Positions 35,977 through 46,902 of a stretch of DNA of 64,000 bases are shown in pieces; position 1 is the first letter of the stretch, and each line of letters starts with the position of its first letter. The notes under the pieces were generated by a model. The model made no database searches. It worked only from the letters and a program-made list of their open reading frames with translations, and was not told where the DNA came from. Source of the stretch: Siphonodentalium dalli (lineage: Eukaryota > Mollusca > Scaphopoda > Gadilida > Siphonodentaliidae); assembly GCA_032622095.1 (NCBI GenBank), contig CP136064.1:273631614-273695613 (forward strand), given 5' to 3'. The position numbers and the translations under genes were made by a program.

Positions 35977-36300
35977 TCGAACTCACATACCAACTTTGGT
36001 TCAGATATGATCACAAAAACTGAAGTTATCATCCGGAAACCAGAAAATTACCAGTTTCTAAGTAAAAAAAAAAGGGCCATAACTCTCGCAAAAATGGGCG
36101 GAGCAAACCCATATTAGAACTTGACCTGTATTTTGGTCTGATAAACTCACCTATGAAATTTGCTTTTGATCTAATAACCGAAACTAAAGTTATCATCCGG
36201 AAACCATTTCCGGACGCACGGACGGACACACGGACGCACTGACGCACGGACGGACACCGGCTATTTTAATAGTCCCCCGAAAAAAAAAATTCGGGGGACA
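35475..36300. mobile_element. TGTCCCCCGAA-ended repeat (family K), inverted copy with (TC)n
   Basis: One end is GGCCACAGTGTCCCCCGAAC (about 35,480) and the other TTCGGGGGACA at 36,290-36,300, next to GGACGGACACCGGCTATTTT. Two to three internal units read GTTATCATCCGGAAACC and GGGCCATAACTCTCGCAAAA. A (TC)n microsatellite occupies about 35,870-35,965. It is the inverse of 58,365-60,000. Frames rich in SL or ER repeats come from the microsatellite. Confidence 0.8.
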
Positions 36301-36374
36301 AATATGAAGAGGTCTGAGACTGGATTATATCAAAATATGTCATTTGGGTAATTTGAGTAATTTTGTCCTATAAC

Positions 36375-36480
36375 ATTGAGTACCAGCCATTTTGTTGAAA
36401 TTGGGCATATAAGTCCGGAGTATCAAGCAGCTAACATGCATGGGGTATGAATCCTGCATACCACTTGAAAATCACCTGGA
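36375..36480. repeat. single diverged relative of the 88-bp minisatellite
   Basis: GAGTACCAGCCATTTTGTTG, GGGCATATAAGTCCGGAGTA and GGGTATGAATCCTGCATACC follow the order of the array at 18,017-18,460. Confidence 0.55.
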
Positions 36481-36489
36481 TGTCGCGTA

Positions 36490-37416
36490 CCAGACAACGG
36501 GGTGACACCATTAGCCGTACGGGCGCCCATGAGGGTGACACCAATAGCTGTACGGGCGCCCCAATTTTAGGTGTGGGTGCTGAAACTTTTTGCCCGAATT
36601 TTAGTATTTGATATATTCAAGGTTGCAACACAGTTTTTGTACAATATACCTTCTATATACTCAGAAATATAACAAAATAGATTCAAATAAACCTTAAATG
36701 TGTATAATTCGGACAGAAATGTGAACAAATACTGTAATTTGTCACAATTTCCCCTGAAATATACCATTCAATTTGCCCGAATTTGATCGAAGTTATCTCC
36801 AACTTTCACAAGCTTTAAAAACGCTTGCATGGGGGCCTGCATGCAACCCCCCCCCCCCCCCCCCCCCCCGGCCATGCGGCTATGGTGACACATTCATGGC
36901 AAGCGTAATTATAGCGCAGTTACTTTCTATAAGACAATGTTAACACTCGAACAACGCGGAGACTTAAAGTACTGATATCAAAATGACAGATCGCCATGCA
37001 ACTCTCTCAAATAGCTATAGGTTACCACTCGTACAACGTTTCACCATTAGTGCTAAGTGCATACTTTGCACAGCTGAAGAACTAGAAGTAAATATATATT
37101 TCTACAAGCTTCGCATACAATATGTTTTCTCTCTATTTGACACAATAAAATAGCCAACTTTACATTTTATATAACAGAAAATAATTAAAGCAGACCATCG
37201 GATTCATGTTCTAATTAAAGTTCTTATATATACAATCGTCAAATCCCCGTGCAGTATAATAGTATATAGCATTCCAATTTATGTCACGCGAAAATAAACG
37301 AAAGATGTTCAAATAAAAATGCAACAATTTAAGCAGGTTCAAGATCAATAGAAACACATAACGCGCAGCGCGCTAATGGTTAACGCGCAAATTCCCGTTA
37401 GAATTAATCGCCTTGC
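36490..37416. other. no gene recognised; short duplication and poly-C
   Basis: A 33-bp direct duplication (GGTGACACCAATAGCTGTAC, GGGCGCCC) lies at 36,500-36,562 and a long C run at 36,846-36,869. The rest is featureless. Confidence 0.45.
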
Positions 37417-37500
37417 AGTCGGGGTCGCACTACAACCTTTAATGAGTCCCAAAACAACCAGAGTCGGGGTCGCACTACAACTTTTAATGCGTCCCAAAAA
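37417..37500. repeat. 44-bp direct duplication
   Basis: AGTCGGGGTCGCACTACAAC followed by TTTTAATGCGTCCCAAAA occurs twice. Confidence 0.8.
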
Positions 37501-37605
37501 CCCATATCTATAAATTGAACGCCCATGCACCCATGCGATACAATAATTTCTACAACAGAATACACCCGAGGGGCGTAATGATTACGTCTTGTGCATGGCT
37601 TAAAT

Positions 37606-38320
37606 GTACTCAATCCAATCAGACGGTCCCCATATCATCAAGATACAACAACAATATTTCTTCAAAATAAGCTTTAGTTCTCAGAATCTATTAATTGCTA
37701 ACCACAGTCAACTATGGTATAGCGGGGCCTCGGTGGCTCAATCGGTTAGGGGTACAACTCCAAGCCGTTTCTCCCTCCAGCGCTGGCGATAAGAGTTCAA
37801 ATCCACATGTTTCCATCGTGGACTTTGTAACTCGAAATCGTTATCTGGTGGAGTTACCAGTTACTCGCCGATGACCGGTGGTTTGCCGCATATGGTTGAC
37901 GAGTTTATCAGCCATTGAAATCACTGTTAGATTAGTCGCAAGTGTGCGGATTCCTCCACCACTAAAACTGGCAATGTCGTGATATGGCCTTAGTTGCTAA
38001 AGCGACAATAAACCCCAATCAATCAAATCAACTATGGTATAAAATAGCCCGAAACCTGTTATTTGTCAACATTTTGTTCAACGAAAAACAAAAAAGCCAC
38101 TTTATTTTCGAGTTCTCCATCTTCATCCGCAATTTGGTCCGAGACAGTTTTCTCGTCGACTGTTGACAGGGCCACTAAAAAAATATCGGTGGTGTCAAAT
38201 AATAGATTTCAAAAATCGATATCTGATCACTCTGGACTCGACTGGAATCAAATATGTTTTATCCCCGAAGCCACGGAAATAGTAATTGGCGAGCGTTAAT
38301 TCGGATTATGCATCTTTAAT
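37606..38320. mobile_element. TA-MITE family D, copy split by a SINE
   Basis: The left part (ATGTACTCAATCCAATCAGA to CAGTCAACTATGGTATA) and the right part (TCAACTATGGTATAAAATAG to TTAATTCGGATTATGCATCT) together give the family D map. The SINE at 37,722-38,027 separates them. Confidence 0.85.
37722..38027 (+). mobile_element. tRNA-derived SINE with 14-bp target duplication
   Basis: The head resembles a tRNA. The A box TGGCTCAATCGG is at 37,734-37,745 and the B box GAGTTCAAATCC at 37,793-37,804, so it would be transcribed by RNA polymerase III. A tRNA-unrelated body follows (TTCCTCCACCACTAAAACTG), ending AAACCCCAATCAATCAAA. The insertion is flanked by perfect TCAACTATGGTATA copies (37,708-37,721 and 38,028-38,041). 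This shows LINE-type target-primed integration. It is not a functional tRNA gene: the acceptor stem does not close and the body continues about 220 bp past the head. Confidence 0.93.
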
Positions 38321-38469
38321 ATCTAACATATAATATCCAGCCCTGTGTTACAACAATAAAATCAAACTTTTGCACAGAATCTTCTGTGTGCCACTACTGG
38401 GTTTGTGCCAGTTTAAACCCATTATAAATCATGCACGTGTTTCATATATAAATATTTAACAAAGTAATT

Positions 38470-39150
38470 ATACCCCCCGCAACGAGTTGTGGGGGGTATA
38501 CTGGTAGCAGCTTGTCCGTCCGTCTGTCTGTCTGTCCGTCTTTAAAAATACGCTCTTTAAAAAATCGTCAGTTGTGGGTTGCACCCCACAAGTTACTCAA
38601 ACAAAAGATCGCATCCCACAAGTATTCATAGGTATGTGCGGTATACTCTGGCCAGTGCGTCTGTCCGTCCGCGGACACAAATTTGTCCGGAGTTTTTCTC
38701 AGTCGTTTTTTTTTTATCAATTTCCGTGAAACTTGTCGCAGACATCAAGCACCATGGGAACCTGTGCACCTGCGATTATGACGTCTGTCGGACATTTTTT
38801 GGAGTAGTTATCCCCCCTTTTTCGACTTAGAAACTTTTCACAACATATATAATTTTGTCCGAGCTTTTATTCCTACATTTTTAGGTAAATTGTTTTTAAA
38901 CTTGGCACAGATATTTAGTACTATGGGAACCTGTGCACCTGCCATTATGACGTCTGTCCAACATTTTTTGGTGGAGTTATCTCCCTTTTTCGACTTAGAA
39001 ACTTTTTTGCAACATGCATAATTTTGTCCGAGCTTTTATTTCTACATTTCTAGGTCAATGTTTTTTAATCTTGGCACTGATATATAGTACCATGGGAACC
39101 TGTGCACCTGCGATTACGGTGTCTGTCCGACTTTTTTGTGGAGTTATGAT
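38470..39150. repeat. TGTCCGTC-rich repeat with ~170-bp internal units
   Basis: Starts CCCCCGCAACGAGTTGTGGG (itself a small palindrome) and TGTCCGTCCGTCTGTC. Three units with CATGGGAACCTGTGCACCTG lie near 38,753, 38,921 and 39,091, each followed by GACGTCTGTC and TCCCTTTTTCGACTTAGAAA. Non-coding. Confidence 0.85.
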
Positions 39151-39182
39151 TAGGGTTAGGGGTAGGGGGTTTAGGGTTAGGG
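39145..39182. repeat. short degenerate TTAGGG-like run
   Basis: GATTAGGGTTAGGGGTAGGG followed by GGTTTAGGGTTAGGG. About five imperfect telomere-type hexamers. Confidence 0.7.
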
Positions 39183-39657
39183 ATACCTGTTGACATAATT
39201 TTAGTGCCAAATATATGGTAATGGCTACTTCACTCAAATAACATTTTGAATACTGGGGTATTACTCATTCCCATCTGGGACAAGCCCATCTCTAGTTTTA
39301 TCGTAACATTAATGTTTAGTTGTTTAGTGTCCCTATATTCAACGAATATAGCACACAACGAACACGGTCAAATCTTCGGTGACAACCCTTAAAGAGACTG
39401 TACGCCAGTTTAAAGGGACTGCTTCAATAAATTTCCGGTAATAAATACAATCTAATATCGATAATATATAGAACAATAATTAAACTATTTAGTCGAATGT
39501 GTCATCTGTAAACGTTCAGATTAACAGGTTATGTTCAGATTAGCAGGTTGCGTTCAGATTAACATGTTACGTGAAGATTATCAGGTTACGTTCAGATTAA
39601 CAAATTTACGTGCAAATTAACCGGTTACGTGCAGATTAACAGGTTACGTTCATATTA

Positions 39658-40754
39658 AAGGTACTCAATCCGATCAGAGGGTCCCCATATCATCAAAATA
39701 CAACAACAACAACATTTCATCAAAATTCGCTTTAGTTAGTGTCGGCGCACACGATCCCGGTTGTCTCCGGAAAATGCGGCTGCCGGATAAATCGGGATTT
39801 TTCAATCCGGTCATACATGTATAATCATGCTATGCCAATGGTCACTGTAGTCTATATAGCCAACTTGTGTGGTCAGTCTATCTAGCCAGTTACGATAGCT
39901 ATTAATCATGGTGGTTTATATTAATATGTATTTCTAAAGACTAATATCTATCAATATAAATAAATTAAATAATAATTTAATATTAATGATATATTAAGGT
40001 CACGAGCTATAACAGTAATAACCTGGCGTAATAGACCTTTCCACAGCTACCGCCCTCTTGTTGCGATTTTTTATACAGGTTCTCATTTACTGCCCACATG
40101 TCTACCAGCCGTTGTTCCTTGTCGATCGACCAGAATTCTTTACTTTAATTTCGAATAGCGAATAACTATTCCGACATTTTGAATAAGGTTTTGGTCATGT
40201 GATAAGCATGTGACAAGCGAAACACGCGCGTTGCCATCGTCACGAGCCGGATTTTCCTGATGAAATCAAACTGTTTGATACGTCCGATTAAATTGGATCC
40301 GACAAAAACCGCTCCAAAGTTTGGCGCACACGATCCCGGTTGTCCCCGGACCCGATTGATCCGGCAGCCGGATTAATCGGGGACAATCGGGATCGTGTGC
40401 GCCGATACTTATCAGAATCGATTAATTGCAACAAAATAATGCTAACCACTGTCAACTATGGTATCAAATTTCCCAAGACGTGTTTTTTATCAGCATTTTG
40501 TTCAACGAAATATGACCGTATTATCACTTGAGTATTCACGACATTTAGCCGTATTACCACTTGTTTTTTAGAGTTATCCATCTTCATCCGTAGTTTCTGG
40601 GCCACAAACAATAGAAATAACAAACTTCAAAAATCGATATCTGATCACTCTGAGCTTTGATGGGTATAGGTTCCTCGACTCGATTCAAATAATTTTTACC
40701 CCCGAAGCCAAAGAAATAATAATTTAGGGGTGTTTTTATCGGATTGAGTACCTT
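39658..40754. mobile_element. TA-MITE family D, copy inserted in a minisatellite
   Basis: The ends AAGGTACTCAATCCGATCAG and TTATCGGATTGAGTACCTT are inverted, with a TA duplication at 39,656-39,657 and 40,755-40,756. Removing it restores CGTTCATATTAACAGGTTAC, an exact unit of the host minisatellite. It carries another element at 39,739-40,408. Confidence 0.92.
39739..40408. mobile_element. MITE with TTA duplication, nested in family D
   Basis: The ends GTGTCGGCGCACACGATCCC and GGGATCGTGTGCGCCGATAC are inverted, and TTA flanks both. Its removal restores TTTAGTTATCAGAATCG, as in the uninterrupted family D copy at 8,525. A 3-bp TWA duplication is typical of PIF/Harbinger elements. The last ~90 bp (40,322-40,408) form their own palindrome around CCGGCAGCCGG. 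Confidence 0.88.
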
Positions 40755-40984
40755 TAACAGGTTACGTTCAGATTAACAAATTTACGTTCATATTAACAAG
40801 TCACGTGCATATTAACAGGTTACGTGCAGATTAACAGTTTACGTTCATATTAACAGGTTACGTTCAGATTAACAGGTTATCTTAAAATCAAATTTTATAA
40901 TTTAATATAAATTTACTTTATGGCTTCAGCACACATCGTCCAAAAAAGTTGTTTATACGAGGCGTGAAATCAAGCCACTCACTG

Positions 40985-41135
40985 ACTATACATACAATAA
41001 CATTAATGAGTAGCCGGGACTATATATTATCCATATACTATAACATTAATGAGTAGCCGGGACTATATATTATCCATATACTATAACATTAATGAGTAGC
41101 TGGGACTATATATTATCCATATACTATAACATTAA
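40985..41135. repeat. 43-bp tandem repeat, about 3.5 copies
   Basis: ATAACATTAATGAGTAGCCG plus GGACTATATATTATCCATAT repeated. Confidence 0.92.
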
Positions 41136-41515
41136 TTTGATCCATTTGCCCGTACCTGCACAAAAATATATCGACGAAGAGCGCTCTATTTTTGAATTCC
41201 GGCTTTTATGTCATCTGTAACATTACTTCGTACCCAGAGTCGTTATTTCGCTAAAAATCCGGATTCAGAATCCGAAGCCGATTACGGGGGCGGGGCTAAT
41301 TCCCGATTCTAGGTCAGATTTTTAAGTCCACGTGGTCTCCGAAACTATGTTTAATGTTCTCCCAGCGTCAAACATGGCTCATGTATTTGACACAAGTATC
41401 AATTGTATCTTATATTTATAAAGTTCATGTTTGTTGTGAAAGTCATGCTTTTCTTCTATGTGTATATACACGGCACATAATTTGCTGCCAATCCGACTTA
41501 ATCGCATCTTTTTTT

Positions 41516-41750
41516 TCAAGTTAAAGTGTGTTTATTGATGAGGGCAAACATTTCTAACAGATCAAGGCCTCCTGAATCAAATTCCGAAGATATTGTGAAG
41601 AACACACGAAACTTTCCAGTTGAACAGGGACGTGACGACAGGGGTTGGTTGGGTGTCTCGATCCCCACCCCGAACTTTGGTACAATTTGCTTAGCTGTGC
41701 AGTCATTCATACGGAGGAAAATCAGGATTATTTTTCACTAACTGTTCCAA
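41516..41750 (-). other. possible polyadenylated-transcript remnant
   Basis: On the minus strand a 64-codon frame (starting MNDCTAKQIVPKFG) ends next to AATAAA, which is followed by 16 nt and a run of eight A. That looks like the 3' end of a retro-inserted transcript. The product is unrecognised. The plus strand is also open here (41,526-41,741). Confidence 0.25.
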
Positions 41751-42074
41751 ATAATGATACGTACAAGCCAGCAAACGCAACAAACAAACCCGATTTTAAA
41801 TAAATACATATACAAACTTATGACTAACTCGGGAGAGGGGGTGCCCAGTGATCTGTATATATGTTCAACTTGTTTTGGTAGTCATGTTGCTTTGCCATTA
41901 CTAATTATTTATTTTTTCAGTGTAATAACATATGGGAGAGGGGGTACCCTTAAGTGGGTCAGCACTTGTCCCCCAATTCCTTTGTATGTATAAACAAATG
42001 TATGTGTTATATATCATGTGTTATCTAAATTTGACATATATTTGAAATAAATATATCTAAACTAAACTTTGGTA

Positions 42075-42205
42075 CATTCCAGCAGTCGGAAATTTCATGC
42101 ATGACACAACATTAGTTGGACATAAATTTGACACCATATATAGGTTGGCATTGTTCTCATTGTTTGATTTTTTTTCAACCAGTAAAAGTTGGTAATTTTC
42201 CTATC
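42075..42205. repeat. single-copy relative of the 28-bp minisatellite locus
   Basis: GGAAATTTCATGCATGACAC, then GGTTGGCATTGTTCTCATTG and CAACCAGTAAAAGTTGGTAA, parallel 30,080-30,450 without the expansion. Confidence 0.6.
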
Positions 42206-42637
42206 TTAGTGTTTGTCAGGTTGGATATTTCCAAGGGGAGCAAATGGAATTCTGCGAACCTGTGAGATTGATGTTTGGTTCAATGGGGGGGTGCAGTTGG
42301 CCGGAAATTTGAGGAAACTTCTAGCCACGTCCCTAGAACGGTTACGTAGCGTTTTTCCGAAGACCCATAACTCCGAAGGTCCGATTCTCCGAAGGTCAGA
42401 TTCTCCGACGCCCCGATTCTCCGAAAGCCCATAACTCCGAAGTCCCGATTCTCCGAAATCCCATAACTCCGAAGACCCATAACTCCGAAAGCCCATAACT
42501 CCGAAGGCCTATAATTCCGAACGCCCATAACTCCGAAGGTCTATAACTCCGAAGGGCCGATTCTCCGAAGGTCCGATTCTCCGAAGGCCCGATTCTCAGA
42601 AGATCATGTTTTATCGCTTATTAAATAGTGTACAGTC

Positions 42638-42924
42638 CAGTGGCGGGGTCAATGGGGCCCTAGGGAAGACCGCCCCCAAAAAACATGTCAAATGTCATGT
42701 AAACGTCAGGAAATCCCTCCTAGGCATTCAAATATTCACAGTGTTCCTGCCCAGGGGAGTCCCCGGACCAACGATTGGGGGCGACCCCTCCCATGTATGC
42801 GCTCCCCAAATCAGGCCTTCGTGATATGCTTTCGGCATATCATATGCATGATATATCCCCCACATATCCCCCACATATGCTAATTAATGTTCACCCCTAA
42901 ATGGGAAACCTGGCTCCGCCACTG
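42638..42924. mobile_element. hAT-like MITE 1
   Basis: The ends CAGTGGCGGGGTCAATGGGG and CCTGGCTCCGCCACTG are of the CAGNGGCGG type known for hAT elements. The expected 8-bp duplication is not evident, because the flanks belong to the larger fold-back. Confidence 0.65.
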
Positions 42925-43074
42925 GTGTGCACCGGGTATATTATAACGAAAGCTACAAGAATGCCAGAGTAGCCTAACATGCACAGGGGCGACAAGTTCT
43001 TCCCCGTTCACCCCTGTACATTTTACTCTGGCATCTCATGGGCCAACGTAACGTTATAGTATCTTGTGTATAGT

Positions 43075-43266
43075 CAGTGGCGGGCCAGGATTCCCATTTA
43101 GGTGGGGGCAGTAGGAAAAGTTTGAATATTTTGATGCCCCATGAACGATTTCCGGGCGTTTACATGACATTGGACATGTTTTGGTAGGGGCCCATATTGT
43201 CTGAAATAGCAAGTAGAGGTTTAATGGGGGCATTGGGAATTTTGGGACCCCTTGGCTTCGCCACTG
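43075..43266. mobile_element. hAT-like MITE 2
   Basis: The ends CAGTGGCGGGCCAGGATTCC and CCCCTTGGCTTCGCCACTG are similar to MITE 1, and the element lies inside the same fold-back. Between the two is a further inverted pair, ATGCCAGAGTA / TACTCTGGCAT. Confidence 0.65.
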
Positions 43267-43565
43267 GACTGTACACTATTTAGTAAACGATAATACCCCG
43301 ATAAAACAAAATCTTCGGAGAATCGGACCTTCGGAGAATCGGACCTTCGGAGTTATGGGCCGTCGGAGAATCGGCCCTTCGGAGTTATGGGTCTTCGGAG
43401 TTATAGGTCTTCGGAGAATCGGCCCTTCGGAGTTATGGGCTTTCGGAGAATCGGATATTCGGAGTTATGGGCCGTCGGAGAATCGGGTCTTCGGAGTTGT
43501 GGGTCGTCGGAGAATCGGGTATTCGGAGTTGTGGTCCTTCGTAGTAATAGGTCTTCGGAAAACCG

Positions 43566-45880
43566 GTCTGACACCCCTAGAACATGTGTCTGTTGTCTAT
43601 ACAGAGACTATTGTGCAAAACGACTGCATTTAACGAAACAAAACATTTTAAACATGAAATTGCTATAAGACTAGATGATAGTACATACGTCATACGTGTA
43701 TCTGATAATCCATCGATACCATATAATCCTACTATTTCTTGAATAAGAAGAAACATTATAATAACGAACACAGCAGAAGACATATCCATGCAGGTTCATA
43801 TGAATTCGGTCAATGGTGACGTATCCGCCGAATTCGAAATCTAAATGCGTTCGGGCGGTATTTTATGGATGGAACAGGGGGGCCGAATTTGTTTTACGAG
43901 ACATCAGGTGGGGGGGTGGGTGGGTACCCGAGGCCGGAAACTGTTTTTGACCACCTTTTTTGCATTTTTTTTTCATTGACATATTTTCAACTGTTTTAAA
44001 CATATTTGTTTATTTGTTGTGGCTTGTTGCAATATGAGAAGCACTAATACATTCAATATTGTTATAATTACCCCCATAAGTTGATGATATAAAATGGAAA
44101 AATAGTGAATATTGTGGGGGTGGGTCCCAAAATTTTCATTGATTTTTTTTGCGCGCAATTTTTTTTATTGTGTCTGTTTCAGCTTGCTTGGCAGTTTTTA
44201 TCTTGAAAATTGTCTAGTTCACGGTGTAGATCAATAAAAAATACCTCAGATAGCTCTAGGGTAGGGTGAATTTAATGCAGTCTGACAATATCAGCTAACA
44301 ACTCATGACAGAATATTACAATAATTCTTATACTTTACTCATACAGTTAGTTGATGCATGAGTGTAATGTATGAACTAAATATTTGTATCAGTGTTTGTA
44401 TACTAAATTGATTTTTAAATATACTTTTGTCAAATAATTATTTGAATTGTCAAATTATTTGTTTCAGTGTTGTTGACAACCATCACTAAGTAAATAAGTA
44501 GACATGAAATAAAGTTTTAATAACATTTATTGAAAGAAACAAAAATATAACCTTCCTTGGATAGTCTTCTGAAAAGTATAAAAATATTATTTAAATAGAT
44601 GTGAAGAGGGGCCAGGACACATTACCGTTTTGTTCACTTGTAATTATGATATCCCATAATTACCTGCATATACTAGTATGTAAATGACACTTAATGTCTA
44701 ATTCAGGCTAATTTGAAAATTATCAAAGAAGAACAATTAATTTACTTAATTATTGTATATTTATAAGATGATGTGCATGCAAGGGGGTCTAGTTTGAAGG
44801 CACATATAAAGGTCATGTACAGAATGTGTGTGAATTTCTTATTGCACATGAACTCCATCCAGTACATGACCGAAGTTCAGCTCTGATTGTCCAAATGAAT
44901 CTCAGTAATATACATCTGTGTATATGGATTTGGCACTAAATTGACCATCAACGTTCAAACTCAAAGGGTTAAGCATTATTTTAGGCCTAGTTCTAAGTCG
45001 TAATGCGAGGTCGGGTCGGTGGTCATGCAGGCATACATAAAAGTTAATTCGTACACTGGTTCATATGCACATTTTCCTATTTGGTATTACTATAGGCTCT
45101 AGGCCTACTAGTTGATGCTGGTTGATGTCTGAAAAAAGATAAATTTAAGTTTGTGTAATTTTTTATTCTACTGTAGGCACTAACACTGGCCCTAGTTATT
45201 TTTTGTTGTCATTCCAGGGGATTCAACATATTTTTCATCTACTCAGCAGCTGTACTCACACAGATGAATAGGCTGGGTTATAAATTTACCAATATAATCA
45301 CATAATATTCTACCTTTGTTGATTGCTTAGAGTTCAATTTTGCACATGTTTGTTAACAGGAAGTAACATTTAATTTGGTCTATCAAAGAAGGGACCAATA
45401 TAGAGCGGTTGGTCGTTTTTACAGAGGGGACCAACATAAAGCTTTGATGTTTTGGGGTGGGTGTCTAAAATTTTATGAAAAAAAAATGCAAGAAAGGGTG
45501 GGTGGGTGTAAAAAAATGGAAATGTAAAAAAAAGACCCCCACGTCTCGCAACTTTTTTACGCCCCCCCCCCCCCCCTGGATGGAATTATGAAATGGACAT
45601 ATGAAAGTGACAATCAACAATGATTTGCAATTGCTTCGCCATCAACCGAAGTGCTGTCCCAGCGTTACTATCAATAGCGTTTTTATTTGGCTAATTTCAG
45701 TAATATTCTCCCAGTTTACATTCAATAAAACAAATTTGTCTCCGCATTTAAAATTCTTTGACATAGATCGTTTATATTCTGCAATAATATGTACACAAGA
45801 GACGGATTCTGATGTTTTATTGTGTTTTTAAACTCCGAGGTGGCGAAATCTCGGTTTGTTTACATTACGAACATTTGAGT
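43566..45880. other. no gene recognised
   Basis: AT-rich with G-rich patches (GGGTGGGTACCCGAGGCCGG at about 43,920, GGGTGGGTGTCTAAAATTTT at about 45,458) that also recur near 54,800 and 56,850-56,920. A poly-C run lies near 45,560. Small frames (for example 45,601-45,831 plus) have no recognisable domain. Confidence 0.45.
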
Positions 45881-46060
45881 CCGTAATCGGAATCCGAATC
45901 CAGATTCGGATTACCACGAAATTGAGATTACGGTCTGTTCGTTTACTGATTCTGCCAATTTCTGGTCTGTTATTTTGCCGAACCAAGTCGTACGGGGATC
46001 AATCTGTAATCTGAATCCCGATTCTGAATCAGGATTTTAGCGAAATAACGCCTCAGCAGA

Positions 46061-46578
46061 CAAACTCCAGGCAGAGTTATCTCCCATCGCTCTGCTGAGA
46101 TACCACTGCCATAATGACATTAATTGGTAAGGAATTTCTTACGTGTTTTAATTCTCATGTTTTAGGATTAAAATTGTCTATGTCTGGCTCAGTTCATATT
46201 GTTCTTTTCAATACCGAAAGAATTACCATTATTGCAAACTTAAAAAAATTGGTGGTCAAAACAAGATAATAGGTGACTAAATAGTAGTAAATACAGTTTC
46301 CGCAACGATATGTAAAAATAGATTTATCATCTGCAAAGTACACTCATTGTGGCAGTGATATATGGAGTTTGCATGTGTTTGTGCAGACTAAACAACCAGT
46401 GTTCAAGCCTGAGAGGAATTCTTAGGTGTTTTTAGTTCTTATGTTTTAGGATTAAAATTGTCTATGTCTGACTCAGTTCATATTGTTCTTATCAATACCG
46501 AAAGAATTACCATTACTGCAAACTTTAAAAATAATTGGTTGTCAAAACAAGATAATAGAGGGCGCTGTATGGAGTTTG
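46061..46578. mobile_element. Mutator-type MITE, full copy
   Basis: Begins CAAACTCCAGGCAGAGTTAT and ends GGGCGCTGTATGGAGTTTG. The flanks CTCAGCAGA and CCCAGCAGA form a 9-bp duplication with one change. The interior is partly duplicated: TTTTAGGATTAAAATTGTCT and CTCAGTTCATATTGTTCTT occur twice. Confidence 0.85.
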
Positions 46579-46902
46579 CCCAGCAGATAGTCAAATAATG
46601 GAAATCTGGTTACCGTATTCTACGAGGCAGAGAATATCGAAACCAACAACAACATTTGATAACAGTCCCCCTTTAAATGCTTGTGTTGTATTATAGTAAT
46701 ATATTCCAGTATCTAAATGGAAGCAAAACATGTTTCGTGAAAAATTAACATGGCATCTTTAATACATCTTTGACTGCGTCCACAAAGAATTTTCACATAA
46801 ATCAGTCTAAATGGCATATAATAAGTTCTCTGGTCTTAACATATTTCTTCCTCGAACACTCCATTGCATGGAAACATCCTACTTATGTTATTAACTTAAA
46901 TA

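Larger units (their letters stand above)
39395..41000. mobile_element. MITE family F, copy 2, with expanded minisatellite and an insertion
   Basis: Starts AAAGAGACTGTACGCCAG (family F end) and ends near CAAGCCACTCACTGACTA, which is the inverse of 7,366-7,382. The GTAAACGTTCAGATTAACAG segment is amplified into ~19-bp tandem units (39,518-39,657 and 40,755-40,880). The units are split by the family D element at 39,658-40,754. Confidence 0.8.
42355..43565. repeat. 1.2-kb fold-back with CCGAAG/TTCGGAG arms
   Basis: The left arm (about 42,355-42,605) is an 18-bp array alternating CCGATTCTCCGAAGG and CCCATAACTCCGAAG. The right arm (about 43,312-43,565) is the same array inverted. The inverted identity continues inward through AAATAGTGTACAGTCCAGTG / CACTGGACTGTACACTATTT. 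Open frames through the arms (reading SELW and RRIG repeats) are artefacts. Confidence 0.9.
41238..46055. mobile_element. possible large element bounded by inverted ends
   Basis: GAGTCGTTATTTCGCTAAAA at the left is matched by the inverse of TTTTAGCGAAATAACGCCTC at the right, with similarity continuing for about 45 bp (ATCCGGATTCAGAATC). About 4.8 kb lies between. No transposase is recognised, so the two ends may instead be independent short elements of one family. Confidence 0.3.

Noticed and set aside
35570-36117. Ser/Leu- or Arg/Glu-repeat proteins over 100 codons
   Set aside because: They cross the (TC)n microsatellite inside a non-coding repeat.
37722-37810. tRNA gene
   Set aside because: It has A and B boxes but no closing acceptor stem, continues into a 300-bp body, and has a 14-bp target duplication: a SINE head.
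42206-43668. Frames with SELWVFG / RRIGPSE repeats on both strands
   Set aside because: They are translations of the inverted 18-bp CCGAAG arrays, with equivalent frames on both strands and in both arms.
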